A stretch of 64,000 bases of DNA. It comes from Streptomyces sp. NBC_00663 (GTDB lineage Bacteria > Actinomycetota > Actinomycetes > Streptomycetales > Streptomycetaceae). Below, piece by piece: positions 43,013 to 51,859 of this stretch; the first letter of the stretch is position 1, and each line of letters opens with the position of its first letter. Location: the NCBI RefSeq assembly GCF_036226885.1, contig NZ_CP109027.1:558001-622000 (forward strand). Direction: 5' to 3'. The notes beneath the pieces are model-generated. The model did no database searches, was not told where the DNA came from, and saw nothing but the letters and a program-made list of their open reading frames with translations. The position numbers were made by a program, and so were the translations under genes.

Positions 43013-43959
43013 GGGCGCCGACGCGCGGGGAGCGGTCCTTCTCGGCCGCGTACGGCGATGTCGAACTGGTCGTCCGCGCGGACCCGGAGTTCTGGCGGGG
43101 CTCCCTGCGCCTGCTCCACCTGGGCATGCTCCAGATCGCGACCGAGGAGTCCGACGCGGTGGAGGTCGTACGGACCGCCCGAGACGCGACGGCGGACGGC
43201 AGAACACACCTCTTCGCCCGCCTCCAACTCGAAGGCACCGCGCTGGTGTTCCAGGACGGTCGCCGCGCGCGTCTCCGCCCGGGAGACCTGGCCTTCCACG
43301 ACGCCGGCCGGCCCTTCAGCCTTGCGTTGCCGGAACGTCAGCGAGCCCATGTCCTGATGATTCCCCGGCAGTTGGTGCGGCTGAGTGAGGCGGACATCGG
43401 CCGGGTCATGGCGAGGACCATCGGGGCGACTGTCGGGGCGGCGGCGACCGAGGACCCGGCCGCGCTGCTGCTTCCGCTGCTGACCGGGCTGGTGGACGAG
43501 ATCGACGCGGCCACACCGGCCGCCCGCGAGGAACTCGCCCGCGCTGTCACGGACTTGCTCGCGGCCCTGGCCGCCGCTCAGCTGACCGGCACCGGGCACC
43601 AGCGGCCTCCGGCCGGCTCGGGGGAGACCGCGCTCTTCGAACGCGTCAGGACCACCATCGAGACGCGCCTCGGTGAGCCCGAGCTCTCCCCCAGGGTCCT
43701 CGCCGAGGCGCACGGCATCTCCCTGCGCTACCTGCACAAGCTCTTCCAGGAGCGGAGCACCACGGTCGGCGCGTGGATCCGCCGACGCAGGCTCGAAGCC
43801 TGCCGAGCCGAACTCGCCCGCCCCTCGGCGGCCGAGCGCTCCATCGCGGCCGTGGCCGCCCGCTGGGGTTTCGCCAGCCCCGCCCACTTCAGCCACACCT
43901 TCCGCAAGGCGTACGGGATGTCCCCCGCGCAGTACCGCGCGCAGGGACACAGCAACTGA
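43009..43959 (+). CDS. AraC-family regulator, second of a coupled pair
   Basis: 316 aa from the ATG at 43009 (ggagg just upstream inside the preceding gene). Same two-domain plan as its neighbour: sensor (LFARLQLEGTALVFQDGRRA, RLRPGDLAFHDAGRPFSLAL) and helix-turn-helix (LSPRVLAEAHGISLRYLHKL, FQERSTTVGAWIRRRRLEAC, IAAVAARWGFASPAHFSHTF). The recognition helices are close to those of the first regulator, so the two may bind related sites. Its stop at 43959 is followed within about 10 bp by a long tandem repeat array. Confidence 0.9.
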   Translation: MRAPTRGERSFSAAYGDVELVVRADPEFWRGSLRLLHLGMLQIATEESDAVEVVRTARDATADGRTHLFARLQLEGTALVFQDGRRARLRPGDLAFHDAGRPFSLALPERQRAHVLMIPRQLVRLSEADIGRVMARTIGATVGAAATEDPAALLLPLLTGLVDEIDAATPAAREELARAVTDLLAALAAAQLTGTGHQRPPAGSGETALFERVRTTIETRLGEPELSPRVLAEAHGISLRYLHKLFQERSTTVGAWIRRRRLEACRAELARPSAAERSIAAVAARWGFASPAHFSHTFRKAYGMSPAQYRAQGHSN

Positions 43960-43966
43960 CGAGGCG

Positions 43967-44925
43967 TCCGTCCGCGACCTCGCCCCGCGCACACCCGGGA
44001 CGTCCACCCATGCACGCCCGCGACTTCGACCCGCGCACGTCCGCGACGTCGACGCATGCACGCTCGCGACCTCGACGCGTGCATGTCCGCGACCTCGATA
44101 CGTGCATGTCCGCGACCTCGACACGTGCATGTCCGCGACCTCCACCCGTGTACTGGCAGACCGAAGCCCCTGCACGCCCGCAACCTCCACCCAAGCACGC
44201 CCGCGACCTCGACCCGCGCACGTCCACGGCGTCGACGCATGCACACTCGCGACCTCGCCACGTGCATGTCCGACAACCTCGACACGTGCACGTCCGCGAC
44301 CTCCACCCGTGTACTGGCAGACCGAAGCCCCTGCACGCCCGCAACCTCCACCCAAGCACGCCCGCGACCTCGACCCGCGCACGTCCACGGCGTCGACGCA
44401 TGCACACTCGCGACCTCGCCACGTGCATGTCCGACAACCTCGACACGTGCACGTCCGCAACCTCCACCCGTGTACTGGCAGACCGAAGCCCCTGCACGCC
44501 CGCAACCTCCACCCAAGCACGCCCGCGACCTCGACCCGCGCACGTCCACGGCGTCGACGCATGCACACTCGCGACCTCGCCACGTGCATGTCCGACAACC
44601 TCGACACGTGCACGTCCGCGACCTCCACCCGTGTACTGGCAGACCGAAGCCCCTGCACGCCCGCAACCTCCACCCAAGCACGCCCGCGACCTCGACCCGC
44701 GCACGTCCACGGCGTCGACGCATGCACGTCTGCGACCTCCACCGTGTACAGCCGGACCGACGCCCGTGCACGCCCGCGGCCTCCACCCGCACACGCCCGC
44801 GACCCCCACCCGCACACCACCGGACCAACGCCCGTACACGCCCGCAACCCCCACCATGCCCGCCCGCGACCCCCACCCGTACACCACCGGACCAACGCCC
44901 GTGCACTGCCGGACCGGCACTGGTG
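43967..44925. repeat. Tandem array of about 42 units of 22-24 bp with a 161-bp higher-order repeat
   Basis: Units follow each other without spacers. The common unit is 23 bp, opening with CACGTCCGCGACC (or CATG...) and closing with TCGACACGTG. Unit joints therefore make TGCA-centred palindromes such as ACGTGCACGT. Starts fall at 43990, 44013, 44036, 44059, 44082, 44105, 44128 and so on. A 22-bp variant carrying a GACCGAAGC- or CGGACC-type core replaces the normal unit once per seven. Seven units form a 161-bp block that is nearly identical at 44151, 44312 and 44473 and partly repeated from 44634. Neither 23 nor 161 is a multiple of 3, and all six frames stay open only because of repetition, so it is not coding. 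There are no unique spacers, so it is not CRISPR. It fills the gap between the twin AraC genes and the hydrolase operon. Confidence 0.95.
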
Positions 44926-45013
44926 CGCTGTCGGGCAATTCGCCCCGTCCTCGCGCGCTAGCGTCGTCATCGAGGCGCCCGCACAGCGCGTCCGAAACAC
45001 TGAGGAGAACCAC

Positions 45014-45982
45014 ATGTCCGACGTCGTCGAGCCGGTCCAGCCGGTGCTTGAGCCGGCCGCCGCCGCCTTCGCCGGGGCGACCGCCAACCCGCCCTACCTC
45101 TTCGAGCTGCCGCCGGCCGAGGGCCGCAAGGCGGTCGACGAGGTGCAGTCCGGGGACATCGCCAAGCCCGCGGTCGACGAGGAGTGGGTCACCGTCCCGG
45201 GCGGCCCCACCGGCAGTGTCCGGGCCCGCGTCGTGAAGCCCGAGGGCGCGACCGGCAGCCTCCCGGTGGTCCTCTACATCCACGGCGCGGGCTGGGTGTT
45301 CGGCAACGCCCACACCCATGACCGCCTGGTGCGCGAGCTCGCCGTCGGTGCGAACGCCGCCGTGGTCTTCCCCGAGTACGACCTCTCCCCCGAGGTGCGC
45401 TACCCGGTGGCCATCGAGCAGAACTACACGGTCGCCAGGTGGGTCGTCGAGCAGGGCGCGTCGAAGGGTCTGGACGCCTCCCGGCTGGCCGTGGCGGGCG
45501 ACTCGGTGGGCGGCAACATGACCGCCGCGCTGACGCTGATGGCCAAGCAGCGCGGTGATGTGCCGCTGGTCCAGCAGGTGCTGTTCTACCCGGTCACCGA
45601 CGCGAACTTCGACACGCCCTCGTACCACCAGTTCGCCACCGGCTACTTCCTGCGCCGGGACGGCATGCAGTGGTTCTGGGACCAGTACACGACCGACGAG
45701 GCCGAGCGCGCCCAGATCACCGCGTCCCCGCTGCGGGCCACCACCGAGCAGCTCACCGGGCTGCCCCCGGCCCTGGTCATCACCGGTGAGGCGGACGTCC
45801 TGCGCGACGAGGGCGAGGCGTACGCCAACAAGCTGCGCGAGGCCGGCGTCGCGGTCACCGCGGTGCGGTTCCAGGGCATCATCCACGACTTCGTGATGCT
45901 CAACGCTCTCCGCGAGACCCACGCCGCCGAGGCCGCGATCACGCTGGCCGTCAACACCCTGCGCACCGCGCTGCACGGCTGA
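45014..45982 (+). CDS. Alpha/beta-hydrolase of the hormone-sensitive-lipase type
   Basis: 322 aa from the ATG at 45014 with gaggag upstream. HSL-family signatures: oxyanion motif YIHGAGWVFGN (HGAG instead of HGGG), nucleophile elbow GDSVGGNM, acid in ITGEADVLRDE and His in IIHDFVML. No signal peptide, so cytoplasmic. It probably hydrolyses short-chain or bulky esters. Its promoter must lie in or after the repeat array; a TAGCGT element occurs about 60 bp before the start. The next hydrolase gene begins 20 bp downstream, forming an operon. Confidence 0.9.
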   Translation: MSDVVEPVQPVLEPAAAAFAGATANPPYLFELPPAEGRKAVDEVQSGDIAKPAVDEEWVTVPGGPTGSVRARVVKPEGATGSLPVVLYIHGAGWVFGNAHTHDRLVRELAVGANAAVVFPEYDLSPEVRYPVAIEQNYTVARWVVEQGASKGLDASRLAVAGDSVGGNMTAALTLMAKQRGDVPLVQQVLFYPVTDANFDTPSYHQFATGYFLRRDGMQWFWDQYTTDEAERAQITASPLRATTEQLTGLPPALVITGEADVLRDEGEAYANKLREAGVAVTAVRFQGIIHDFVMLNALRETHAAEAAITLAVNTLRTALHG

Positions 45983-46002
45983 CCCGAGAAGGAGACCCGC
46001 CC

Positions 46003-46719
46003 ATGTCCACCACTCCCACCGTCCTCCTCGTGCACGGCGCCTTCGCGGACGCCGCCAGCTGGTCCGGGGTGATCGAGGAGCTCCAGAAGCACGGCGTCCC
46101 CGTCATCGCGCCGCCCAACCCGCTGCGCGGCCTCGCCTCCGACGCCGCCTACGTCGCCTCCGTGGCGGCCCAGATCGACGGCCCGGTCGTCCTCGTCGGC
46201 CACTCCTACGGGGGTGCGCTCATCACCGTGGCCGGTGTCACGGAGAACGTGGTCGGTCTGGTCTACGTGGCGGCGTACATCCTCGAAGAGGGCGAGAGCC
46301 TCGGCGAGTTGCAGGGGCGCTTCCCGCTCTCCCCGCTCGTCAGCAACCTGAAGGAGTGGACGTACCCGATCCCGGGCGGAGAGCCCGGCGTCGAGGTCAC
46401 CATCGCCGAGGACGCCTTCCCGTCCGTGTTCGCCGCCGATGTGCCCGCCGACGTCACCAAGGTCCTCGCGGCCGCCCAACGCCCCCTGGCCGCCTCGGCG
46501 TTCGAGGAGACCGCGTCGGCCGCCGCGTGGAAGACCAAGCCGTCCTGGGCGCTGGTCGCCGCCGCGGACGAGGCGATCAACCCCGAGGTCGAGCGCTTCG
46601 GCGCCAAGCGGGCCGGGGCCACGATCGTGGAACTCGAAGGCGCCTCGCACGCCGTGGCGGTCTCCCGCTCCAAGGAGGTCGCCGACCTCATCCGCGACGC
46701 GGTCCGCGCGACGAGCTGA
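46003..46719 (+). CDS. Alpha/beta-hydrolase (EstC-like, short form)
   Basis: 238 aa; aaggag lies before the ATG. Motifs: LLVHGAFADAASWSGV, nucleophile elbow VLVGHSYGGALIT, YVAAYILEEGES, acid VAAADEAINP and His in GASHAVAVSRSKEVADLI. This matches the small cytoplasmic esterase family often annotated as EstC/salicylate-esterase-like. Second gene of the hydrolase operon, ended by the hairpin at 46732-46782. Substrate not determinable. Confidence 0.88.
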   Translation: MSTTPTVLLVHGAFADAASWSGVIEELQKHGVPVIAPPNPLRGLASDAAYVASVAAQIDGPVVLVGHSYGGALITVAGVTENVVGLVYVAAYILEEGESLGELQGRFPLSPLVSNLKEWTYPIPGGEPGVEVTIAEDAFPSVFAADVPADVTKVLAAAQRPLAASAFEETASAAAWKTKPSWALVAAADEAINPEVERFGAKRAGATIVELEGASHAVAVSRSKEVADLIRDAVRATS

Positions 46720-46731
46720 CCCGCGCGGAAC

Positions 46732-46782
46732 GGACAGCGGCGCGGCCGGACTTCTGTACTGTGTCCGGCCGTGCCGTTGTCC
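46732..46782 (+). terminator. Rho-independent-type hairpin after hydrolase operon
   Basis: Arms 46732-46751 and 46763-46782 can form a 20-bp RNA stem (two G-U pairs) with an 11-base loop. It starts 13 bp after the stop of the second hydrolase gene and separates it from the VOC gene. Confidence 0.75.
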
Positions 46783-46832
46783 TTCCCCGGGCGGCGGACA
46801 GATGGAACGCACTCCCCCAGGAGGCCCCCGGA

Positions 46833-47285
46833 ATGACGATCCAGCGGATGGACAACGTGCTCATCGTGGTCGACGACCTCGACGCCGTCATCGCGTTCTT
46901 CGTCGAACTCGGCATGGAGTGGGAGGGCACGATGCCGGTCGAGGGAGGTTGGGCGGACCGTGTCATCGGGCTCGACGGCGCCCGGCAGGACGTCGCCATG
47001 CTGAGGACCCCCGACGGCCACAGTCGACTCGAGCTGACGAGGTTCCACACGCCGAAGGCGCTCGCCTCCGAACCCGCGCACGCACCGGTGAACACGCTGG
47101 GCCTGCGGCGCATCATGTTCGCCGTCGACGACCTCCAGGACACCCTCGCCCGCCTGCGCACCCATGGCGCCGAACTCCTCGGCGAGGTCGGGCAGTTCGA
47201 GGACAGCTATCTGCTCTGCTACGTCCGCGGACCCGAGGGCCTCATCGTCGGACTGGCCGAGCAGCTCGGCGGACAGGCCGGCTAA
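46833..47285 (+). CDS. VOC (glyoxalase/dioxygenase superfamily) protein
   Basis: 150 aa from the ATG at 46833 with aggagg upstream. Two beta-alpha-beta-beta-beta halves: MDNVLIVVDDLDAVIAFFVE with LELTRFHTP, and LRRIMFAVDDLQDTLARLR with YVRGPEGLIVGLAEQL. The final Glu/Asp metal position is replaced by a GLIVGLAEQ pattern typical of glyoxalase-like proteins. Function within the superfamily (isomerase, resistance, dioxygenase) is open. Its stop overlaps the convergent reductase-like gene by 4 bp. Confidence 0.85.
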   Translation: MTIQRMDNVLIVVDDLDAVIAFFVELGMEWEGTMPVEGGWADRVIGLDGARQDVAMLRTPDGHSRLELTRFHTPKALASEPAHAPVNTLGLRRIMFAVDDLQDTLARLRTHGAELLGEVGQFEDSYLLCYVRGPEGLIVGLAEQLGGQAG

Positions 47286-47845
47286 CGCTTCACGCGGTGG
47301 CGGAGGTGGACGACGCCCGAGCCGAAGGTGCGGGTCTCGACGAGTTCGAGGTCCACCCGGCGCTCCTGCCGAGGGAAGTACGGGGTGCCGCCGCCGACCA
47401 GTACCGGGTAGACCACGACCTGGTACTCGTCGATCAGACCAGCCGCTGCCGCCTCGGCGGCGAGCGTCGCGCCGCCGATCGCGATGTCGCCCTCCCCCGG
47501 CTCGGACCGCAGCCGCTCGATCTCCTCCGCCACACTGCCGGAGGCCAGTCGGGCCCGCCCCTGCACCGTCTTCAGCGTGGTGGAGAACACCACCTTGGGG
47601 AGCGGATTCCAGAGCGCGACCCATTCGCGTTCCGCGTCGTCGAGCGAGGTTTCCTGCTCGGCCGTCTCCCAGTAGAGCATCGTCTCGTACAGCCGCCGTC
47701 CCAGCAGATGGACGCCGACCTGCCGGATGTCGTCGATCCAGAAGCGGAAGACCTCCTTATCGGGTGCCGTCCAGTTGAACCCTCCGTCCGGCCCGACGAT
47801 GTAGCCGTCGAGGGAGCAGTTCATCGAATAGGTCACTTTCCGCAT
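47282..47845 (-). CDS. DHFR-fold (RibD C-terminal-like) reductase
   Basis: 187 aa from the ATG at 47845 with gaggagg upstream. Typical start MRKVTYSMNCSLDGYIVGPD, then LLGRRLYETMLYW, VVFSTTLKTV, IAIGGATLAAEAAAAGLIDE and PVLVGGGTPYFP. This is the dihydrofolate-reductase-like family of NADPH oxidoreductases common in actinomycetes; no reaction is assigned. Its stop lies inside the stop region of the convergent VOC gene. A paralogue lies at 51191. Confidence 0.85.
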   Translation of the reverse strand: MRKVTYSMNCSLDGYIVGPDGGFNWTAPDKEVFRFWIDDIRQVGVHLLGRRLYETMLYWETAEQETSLDDAEREWVALWNPLPKVVFSTTLKTVQGRARLASGSVAEEIERLRSEPGEGDIAIGGATLAAEAAAAGLIDEYQVVVYPVLVGGGTPYFPRQERRVDLELVETRTFGSGVVHLRHRVKR

Positions 47846-47988
47846 CAGAAGTCCTCCTCGGTGCCGGGTTCGACAGTAAGACCGCCGGACGCCGCGGAAC
47901 TCATCGCGACGCGCACAGCCGGTTTTTCCTCGCACGGATCTTGACGCCGGAGGGACGGCGCGCTTAGCGTTCCGGCGTTTACGGCGTA

Positions 47989-48002
47989 TTGAATCGTTTC
48001 AA
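47989..48002. promoter_or_regulatory. LacI-type operator before rhamnosidase gene
   Basis: TTGAATCGTTTCAA is a 14-bp near-perfect palindrome (6 of 7 positions) with the central CG typical of LacI-family operators. It is about 85 bp upstream of the rhamnosidase start and is the first member of a 14-bp repeat ladder. Confidence 0.65.
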
Positions 48003-48064
48003 CCAGCGCGTTTCCAACAAGGCGTTTCCATCAAGGCGTTTCACTCAACCCGTTTCCATCGGCT
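47995..48064. repeat. Five 14-bp direct repeats of CGTTTC
   Basis: CGTTTC begins at 47995, 48009, 48023, 48037 and 48051, exactly 14 bp apart; three copies read CGTTTCCA and most are followed by a CAA/CAAG segment. The first copy is the right half of the LacI-type palindrome. The ladder ends 22 bp before the rhamnosidase ATG, so bound protein would cover the promoter. Confidence 0.85.
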
Positions 48065-48086
48065 CGATCAGAACCTGGGGCGACAC

Positions 48087-51086
48087 ATGCAGAAGCCCGT
48101 TCCGCAGCGTGGCGGGATATCCCGGCGTACCGTGCTGGCCGCGGGTGCGGCCACGGCTCTCACCGTGGCGGGCGCGGCGCACGCCGGTGCGGTACCGCTG
48201 AACGGCCCGCAGCAGCTGTCCGGCGACTGGTTCGGCACGCCACCGCGCTCCGTGCGTCCCAGGTTCCGCTGGTGGTGGCCGGACGGTCTCGTCGACCCGG
48301 CGGAGATCGCCCGCGAGATCGACCAGATCGCCGACGCGGGCTTCGGCGGGGCCGAGATCGCCGCCGTGCACCACAGCATCAAGGACAAGTCCGTCCTCGA
48401 CACCGCGCACCACGGCTGGGGCAGCGCCCCATGGCGGGAGGGCGTCGAAGCCGCCCTGCGGCAGGCCGCCCGCAGGGGCCTGACCGTGGACCTCACGCTC
48501 GGCCCCAGCTGGCCCGTCGCCGTCCCCGGTGTCACCCCCGACGACGAGGCCGCCGCCCGCGAACTCGCCTACGGCCGCGTCTCCGTGCCCGCCGGCACCA
48601 CCTACCAGGGCCCGGTGCCCGAACCCGTGCGCGCCGCCGCGAGCGGTGTCACCTCGCGCTCTCTGCTCGCCGTCCAGGCGGCCCGCGTCGAGCCCGCCAA
48701 CGCGACCCGCAAGGAGACCGGCCTCGACCTCGCCGGCGTCCAGGACCTCACCGCCTCCGTGGTCGACGGCGGGCTCACCTGGACGGCGCCGGCCGAGGGC
48801 GACTGGGTGCTGCTCTCCTACTGGCAGCGCGGCACCGCGCAACAACCTGAGTCTGGCCCGCACTCCGCCCCGGCCGCCTACGTGGTCGACCACTTCAGCC
48901 CGGCCGGCACCGCCGCCGTCACCGGCTTCTGGGAGCGCTCCGTGCTCACCGGCCCCGTGCGCAGGCTGCTCAAGGCCGCCGGCGGCACCTTCTTCGAGGA
49001 CTCCGTCGAGCTGGAGACCGACTCCCTCGTGTGGACCCCGGCACTGCCCGAGGCCTTCGAGAAGCGCACCGGCCGTTCCCTGCTGCCGTACCTCCCCGCT
49101 CTCGTCCTGGACAAGAGCAACCAGGTCTTCGCCTTCGAGGCGCAGGTCACCCGGCAGATCCGGCACGACTTCTGGGAGACCGTCTCCCACCTGTTCAACA
49201 CCCACCACGTCACCGCCCTGCGGGACTGGGCGCACTCCCTCGGCATGGAGTTGCGGTCGCAGCCGTACGGCCTCCAGACCGACGCCATCGCGTCGGCCGC
49301 GCTCCTCGACATCCCCGAGGGGGAGTCGCTCGGCTTCAAGAACCTCGACGACTACCGCTGCCTGGCGGGCGGCCGGGACATGGCCGGGCACACGGTCCTG
49401 TCCTGTGAGTCGGGCGCCTACAACGGCTCGGCCTACAGCACGACCTGGGACCGGTTCCTGCGCACCATGGGCGGCGCCTACGCGGCCGGTGTCAACCAGA
49501 CGGTGGTGCACGGCTTCTCGTACGCCACCGCCCCCGGCGTGAGCTGGCCGGGCTTCGCCGCCTTCAGCCCGTACAACGGCGCCCCCGGCTACGGCGAGTC
49601 ATGGGGTCCCAGACAGCCGACCTGGCGGCACGCCGGAGACATCGCGGGCTATCTCGGCCGGGTCCACCAGGTGCTGCGGACCGGCACCCCGCGGGTCGAC
49701 GTCGCCGTCTTCCGGCAGACCGGCTACACCGCCACCGGCATCGGCGCCTCCTGGTTCACCGCGTCCGGCGTGCCGCTCGGCTGGACCCACCAGTTCCTCA
49801 GCGGACCGCTCCTCGATCTGCCCAACGCCCGTGTCGCGGAAGGCCGGTTGGCCCCCGACGGCCCCGCCTACAAGGCGCTGTTCGTCGAGGGGGACTTCTT
49901 CTACTCCTCGACCCCGACCCTGGCCCTCACCGACGCCCGCAAGCTGCTGAGCCTGGCCCTGGCGGGGCTGCCCATGGTCCTGCTCGGCGCCTTCGACCAG
50001 GCCCTGACCCCGGGCGCGCCCGATGCGGACGAGACAAATCGACTGCGCGAGGTCCTCGCGAGCCTCCTCGCCCTGCCGAACGTCCGAAGGGTCACCGACA
50101 AGGCCGCCGTCGGTGACGCGCTCGCCGCCCTCGGCGTCACTCCTGACGCCCGGTACGCCACCTCGTCCACCCTCCTCAACTTCCACCGTGTCAGCGGCGA
50201 CACCGACCTGTTCTACCTCTGCAACGGCAAGCACGCCGAGACGGTCAAGCCGCCCGTCGCCGCCATCGACCACGACATCACCCTGCGCCCGACCAGACGC
50301 GGCACGACCGTCCCGTATCTCCTCGATCCCTGGACGGGCGAGGCGACCCGGGTCGGCCGCTATACGGAGGACGACGACGGCATCACCCTGCGCGTCACCC
50401 TCGAACCCGGCCAGGCCACGGTCGTCGCCCTCGGGCGCCCCGGCCTCTTCGGGGACCGTAACGGCGACCGGCAGTACGCCGTGGCGAGCGACGCCGACAG
50501 CGTGCTCTTCACCGGCCGCGGTCTGGCCGTCCGTGCCACGGCCGCGGGCACGTACACCACCCGGCTGTCCCGCGGCCGTACGGTCACCACCGCCCTGCCC
50601 GCCGTGCCCGCACCGGTGTCCCTGGCCGGTTGGCGGCTCGACGTCGAGGACTGGACTCCCGGCGCCGCACCGACCGAGACCGACGTCGTCCGGCGCACGC
50701 TCTCCCTCGACGCCCTGCTCCCCTGGTCGCAGATCCCCGAACTGGCCGACTCCGCCGGCATCGGCCGCTACCGCACCACCGTGGACCTGCCCGCCGACTG
50801 GTCCGCCGCGCACGGCGCGCACCTCGAACTGGGCGTGGTCAGCGACACGTTCCGGGTCACCGTCAACGGCACCCGGCTGGCCCCCGCCGACCGGCTCCAC
50901 CCGGCCGTCGACCTCGGCGGCCGGCTGCGGCCCGGGAGCAACGTGATCGAGGTGGAGGTGGCGACGCCCCTCATCAACCGGCTCCGGGTGGCCCAGCCGG
51001 CCGTCTTCGGCACGGCCGCCCGTCAGGCGTACGGCCTCTCCGGGCCGGTCCGGCTGGTGCCGTACGTCCAGGGGCTGGTGGACTGA
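48087..51086 (+). CDS. Tat-exported GH106-like alpha-L-rhamnosidase
   Basis: 999 aa. Twin-arginine leader (ISRRTVLAAGAATALTVAG, cleavage near AHA at 33). The catalytic region opens with RPRFRWWWPDGLVDPAEIAR, typical of GH106, and continues with FNTHHVTALRDWAHSLGMEL, YGESWGPRQPTW and a flavin-free (beta/alpha)8-like pattern. The C-terminal 170 residues are a jelly-roll sugar-binding domain (IGRYRTTVDLPADWSA, ELGVVSDTFRVTVNGTRL, NVIEVEVATPLINRL). Expected role: release of terminal L-rhamnose from plant or microbial polysaccharide. The LacI-type operator and repeat ladder upstream suggest sugar-inducible expression. Confidence 0.87.
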   Translation: MQKPVPQRGGISRRTVLAAGAATALTVAGAAHAGAVPLNGPQQLSGDWFGTPPRSVRPRFRWWWPDGLVDPAEIAREIDQIADAGFGGAEIAAVHHSIKDKSVLDTAHHGWGSAPWREGVEAALRQAARRGLTVDLTLGPSWPVAVPGVTPDDEAAARELAYGRVSVPAGTTYQGPVPEPVRAAASGVTSRSLLAVQAARVEPANATRKETGLDLAGVQDLTASVVDGGLTWTAPAEGDWVLLSYWQRGTAQQPESGPHSAPAAYVVDHFSPAGTAAVTGFWERSVLTGPVRRLLKAAGGTFFEDSVELETDSLVWTPALPEAFEKRTGRSLLPYLPALVLDKSNQVFAFEAQVTRQIRHDFWETVSHLFNTHHVTALRDWAHSLGMELRSQPYGLQTDAIASAALLDIPEGESLGFKNLDDYRCLAGGRDMAGHTVLSCESGAYNGSAYSTTWDRFLRTMGGAYAAGVNQTVVHGFSYATAPGVSWPGFAAFSPYNGAPGYGESWGPRQPTWRHAGDIAGYLGRVHQVLRTGTPRVDVAVFRQTGYTATGIGASWFTASGVPLGWTHQFLSGPLLDLPNARVAEGRLAPDGPAYKALFVEGDFFYSSTPTLALTDARKLLSLALAGLPMVLLGAFDQALTPGAPDADETNRLREVLASLLALPNVRRVTDKAAVGDALAALGVTPDARYATSSTLLNFHRVSGDTDLFYLCNGKHAETVKPPVAAIDHDITLRPTRRGTTVPYLLDPWTGEATRVGRYTEDDDGITLRVTLEPGQATVVALGRPGLFGDRNGDRQYAVASDADSVLFTGRGLAVRATAAGTYTTRLSRGRTVTTALPAVPAPVSLAGWRLDVEDWTPGAAPTETDVVRRTLSLDALLPWSQIPELADSAGIGRYRTTVDLPADWSAAHGAHLELGVVSDTFRVTVNGTRLAPADRLHPAVDLGGRLRPGSNVIEVEVATPLINRLRVAQPAVFGTAARQAYGLSGPVRLVPYVQGLVD

Positions 51087-51190
51087 CGACGCGCTGGCGG
51101 GCGCGTTCCCGGGATTTCGCCGGCTCGCTCAGCGATCCTGGAAGGAGCCACGACGAAGCTCGACCGGAAGAACACGAGGAGCCGCCCGCC

Positions 51191-51838
51191 ATGTCACTCG
51201 CCCGCGTCCACAACTTCGCGATCTCGCTCGACGGCTTCGCCACCGGTGAGGGACAGAGCCTCGACGCACCGTTCGGTCACGCCGGTGAACGGCTGCACGA
51301 ATGGATGTTCGCCACCAGCTGGTGGCACGAGTCGAGCGGCCGCTCCGGCGGGAACAAGGGCGTCGACGACGTGTTCGTGCGGCAGTTCACGCCCGGGATC
51401 GGCGCCGAGATCATGGGCTCCCGGAAGTTCGGCCACCCCCAGTGGCACCAGGACCCGGAGTGGAAGGGCTGGTGGGGTCCCAACCCGCCCTTCCACACCC
51501 CCACCTTCGTCCTCACCCACCACCCGCGTCCGTCGATCGAGATGGAGGGCGGGACCACCTTCCACTTCCTCGACACCTCGCCCGCCGAGGCGCTGGCGAC
51601 GGCCCGCGAGGCCGCGGACGGCCAGGACGTACGCATCGGCGGCGGCGCCACCACCATCCGCGACTTCCTCGCGGCCGGACTCATCGACCACCTGCACATC
51701 GTGGTCGTACCGATCCTGCTCGGCCGGGGCGTACGCCTCTGGGACGGGCTGGAGGCTCTGGAGAAGGCGTACGACGTCGAGTCCGCGCCCTCCCCCAGCG
51801 GGGTCACGCATCTGACGTTCACCCGCAAGGAGTCCTGA
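51191..51838 (+). CDS. DHFR-fold (RibD C-terminal-like) reductase
   Basis: 215 aa from the ATG at 51191 with gaggag upstream. Signatures: VHNFAISLDGFATGEGQS, GAEIMGSRKFGHPQW, FVLTHHPRPSIEMEGGTTFH, VRIGGGATTIRDFLAAGLID and VVVPILLGRGVRLWDG. It belongs to the same NADPH-oxidoreductase-like family as the protein at 47282 but is longer and only distantly similar. It is convergent with the phosphoglucomutase gene. No specific reaction can be assigned. Confidence 0.85.
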   Translation: MSLARVHNFAISLDGFATGEGQSLDAPFGHAGERLHEWMFATSWWHESSGRSGGNKGVDDVFVRQFTPGIGAEIMGSRKFGHPQWHQDPEWKGWWGPNPPFHTPTFVLTHHPRPSIEMEGGTTFHFLDTSPAEALATAREAADGQDVRIGGGATTIRDFLAAGLIDHLHIVVVPILLGRGVRLWDGLEALEKAYDVESAPSPSGVTHLTFTRKES

Positions 51839-51859
51839 GCCGCCCGCCCTCGCGCGGGG

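Noticed and set aside
43967..44925. CRISPR array
   Set aside because: Repeats are contiguous, with no unique spacers of constant length, and no cas genes are in the window.
43673..45982. Long open frames in several phases on both strands over the repeat array, including one in frame with the hydrolase at 45014
   Set aside because: A 23-bp period keeps frames open by repetition and yields different peptides in each unit; the real hydrolase start is the ATG at 45014 with its ribosome site.
49599..50900. Minus-strand open frame of 433 codons
   Set aside because: Antisense shadow of the rhamnosidase C-terminal region; Gly/Arg/Glu-rich translation without homology features.
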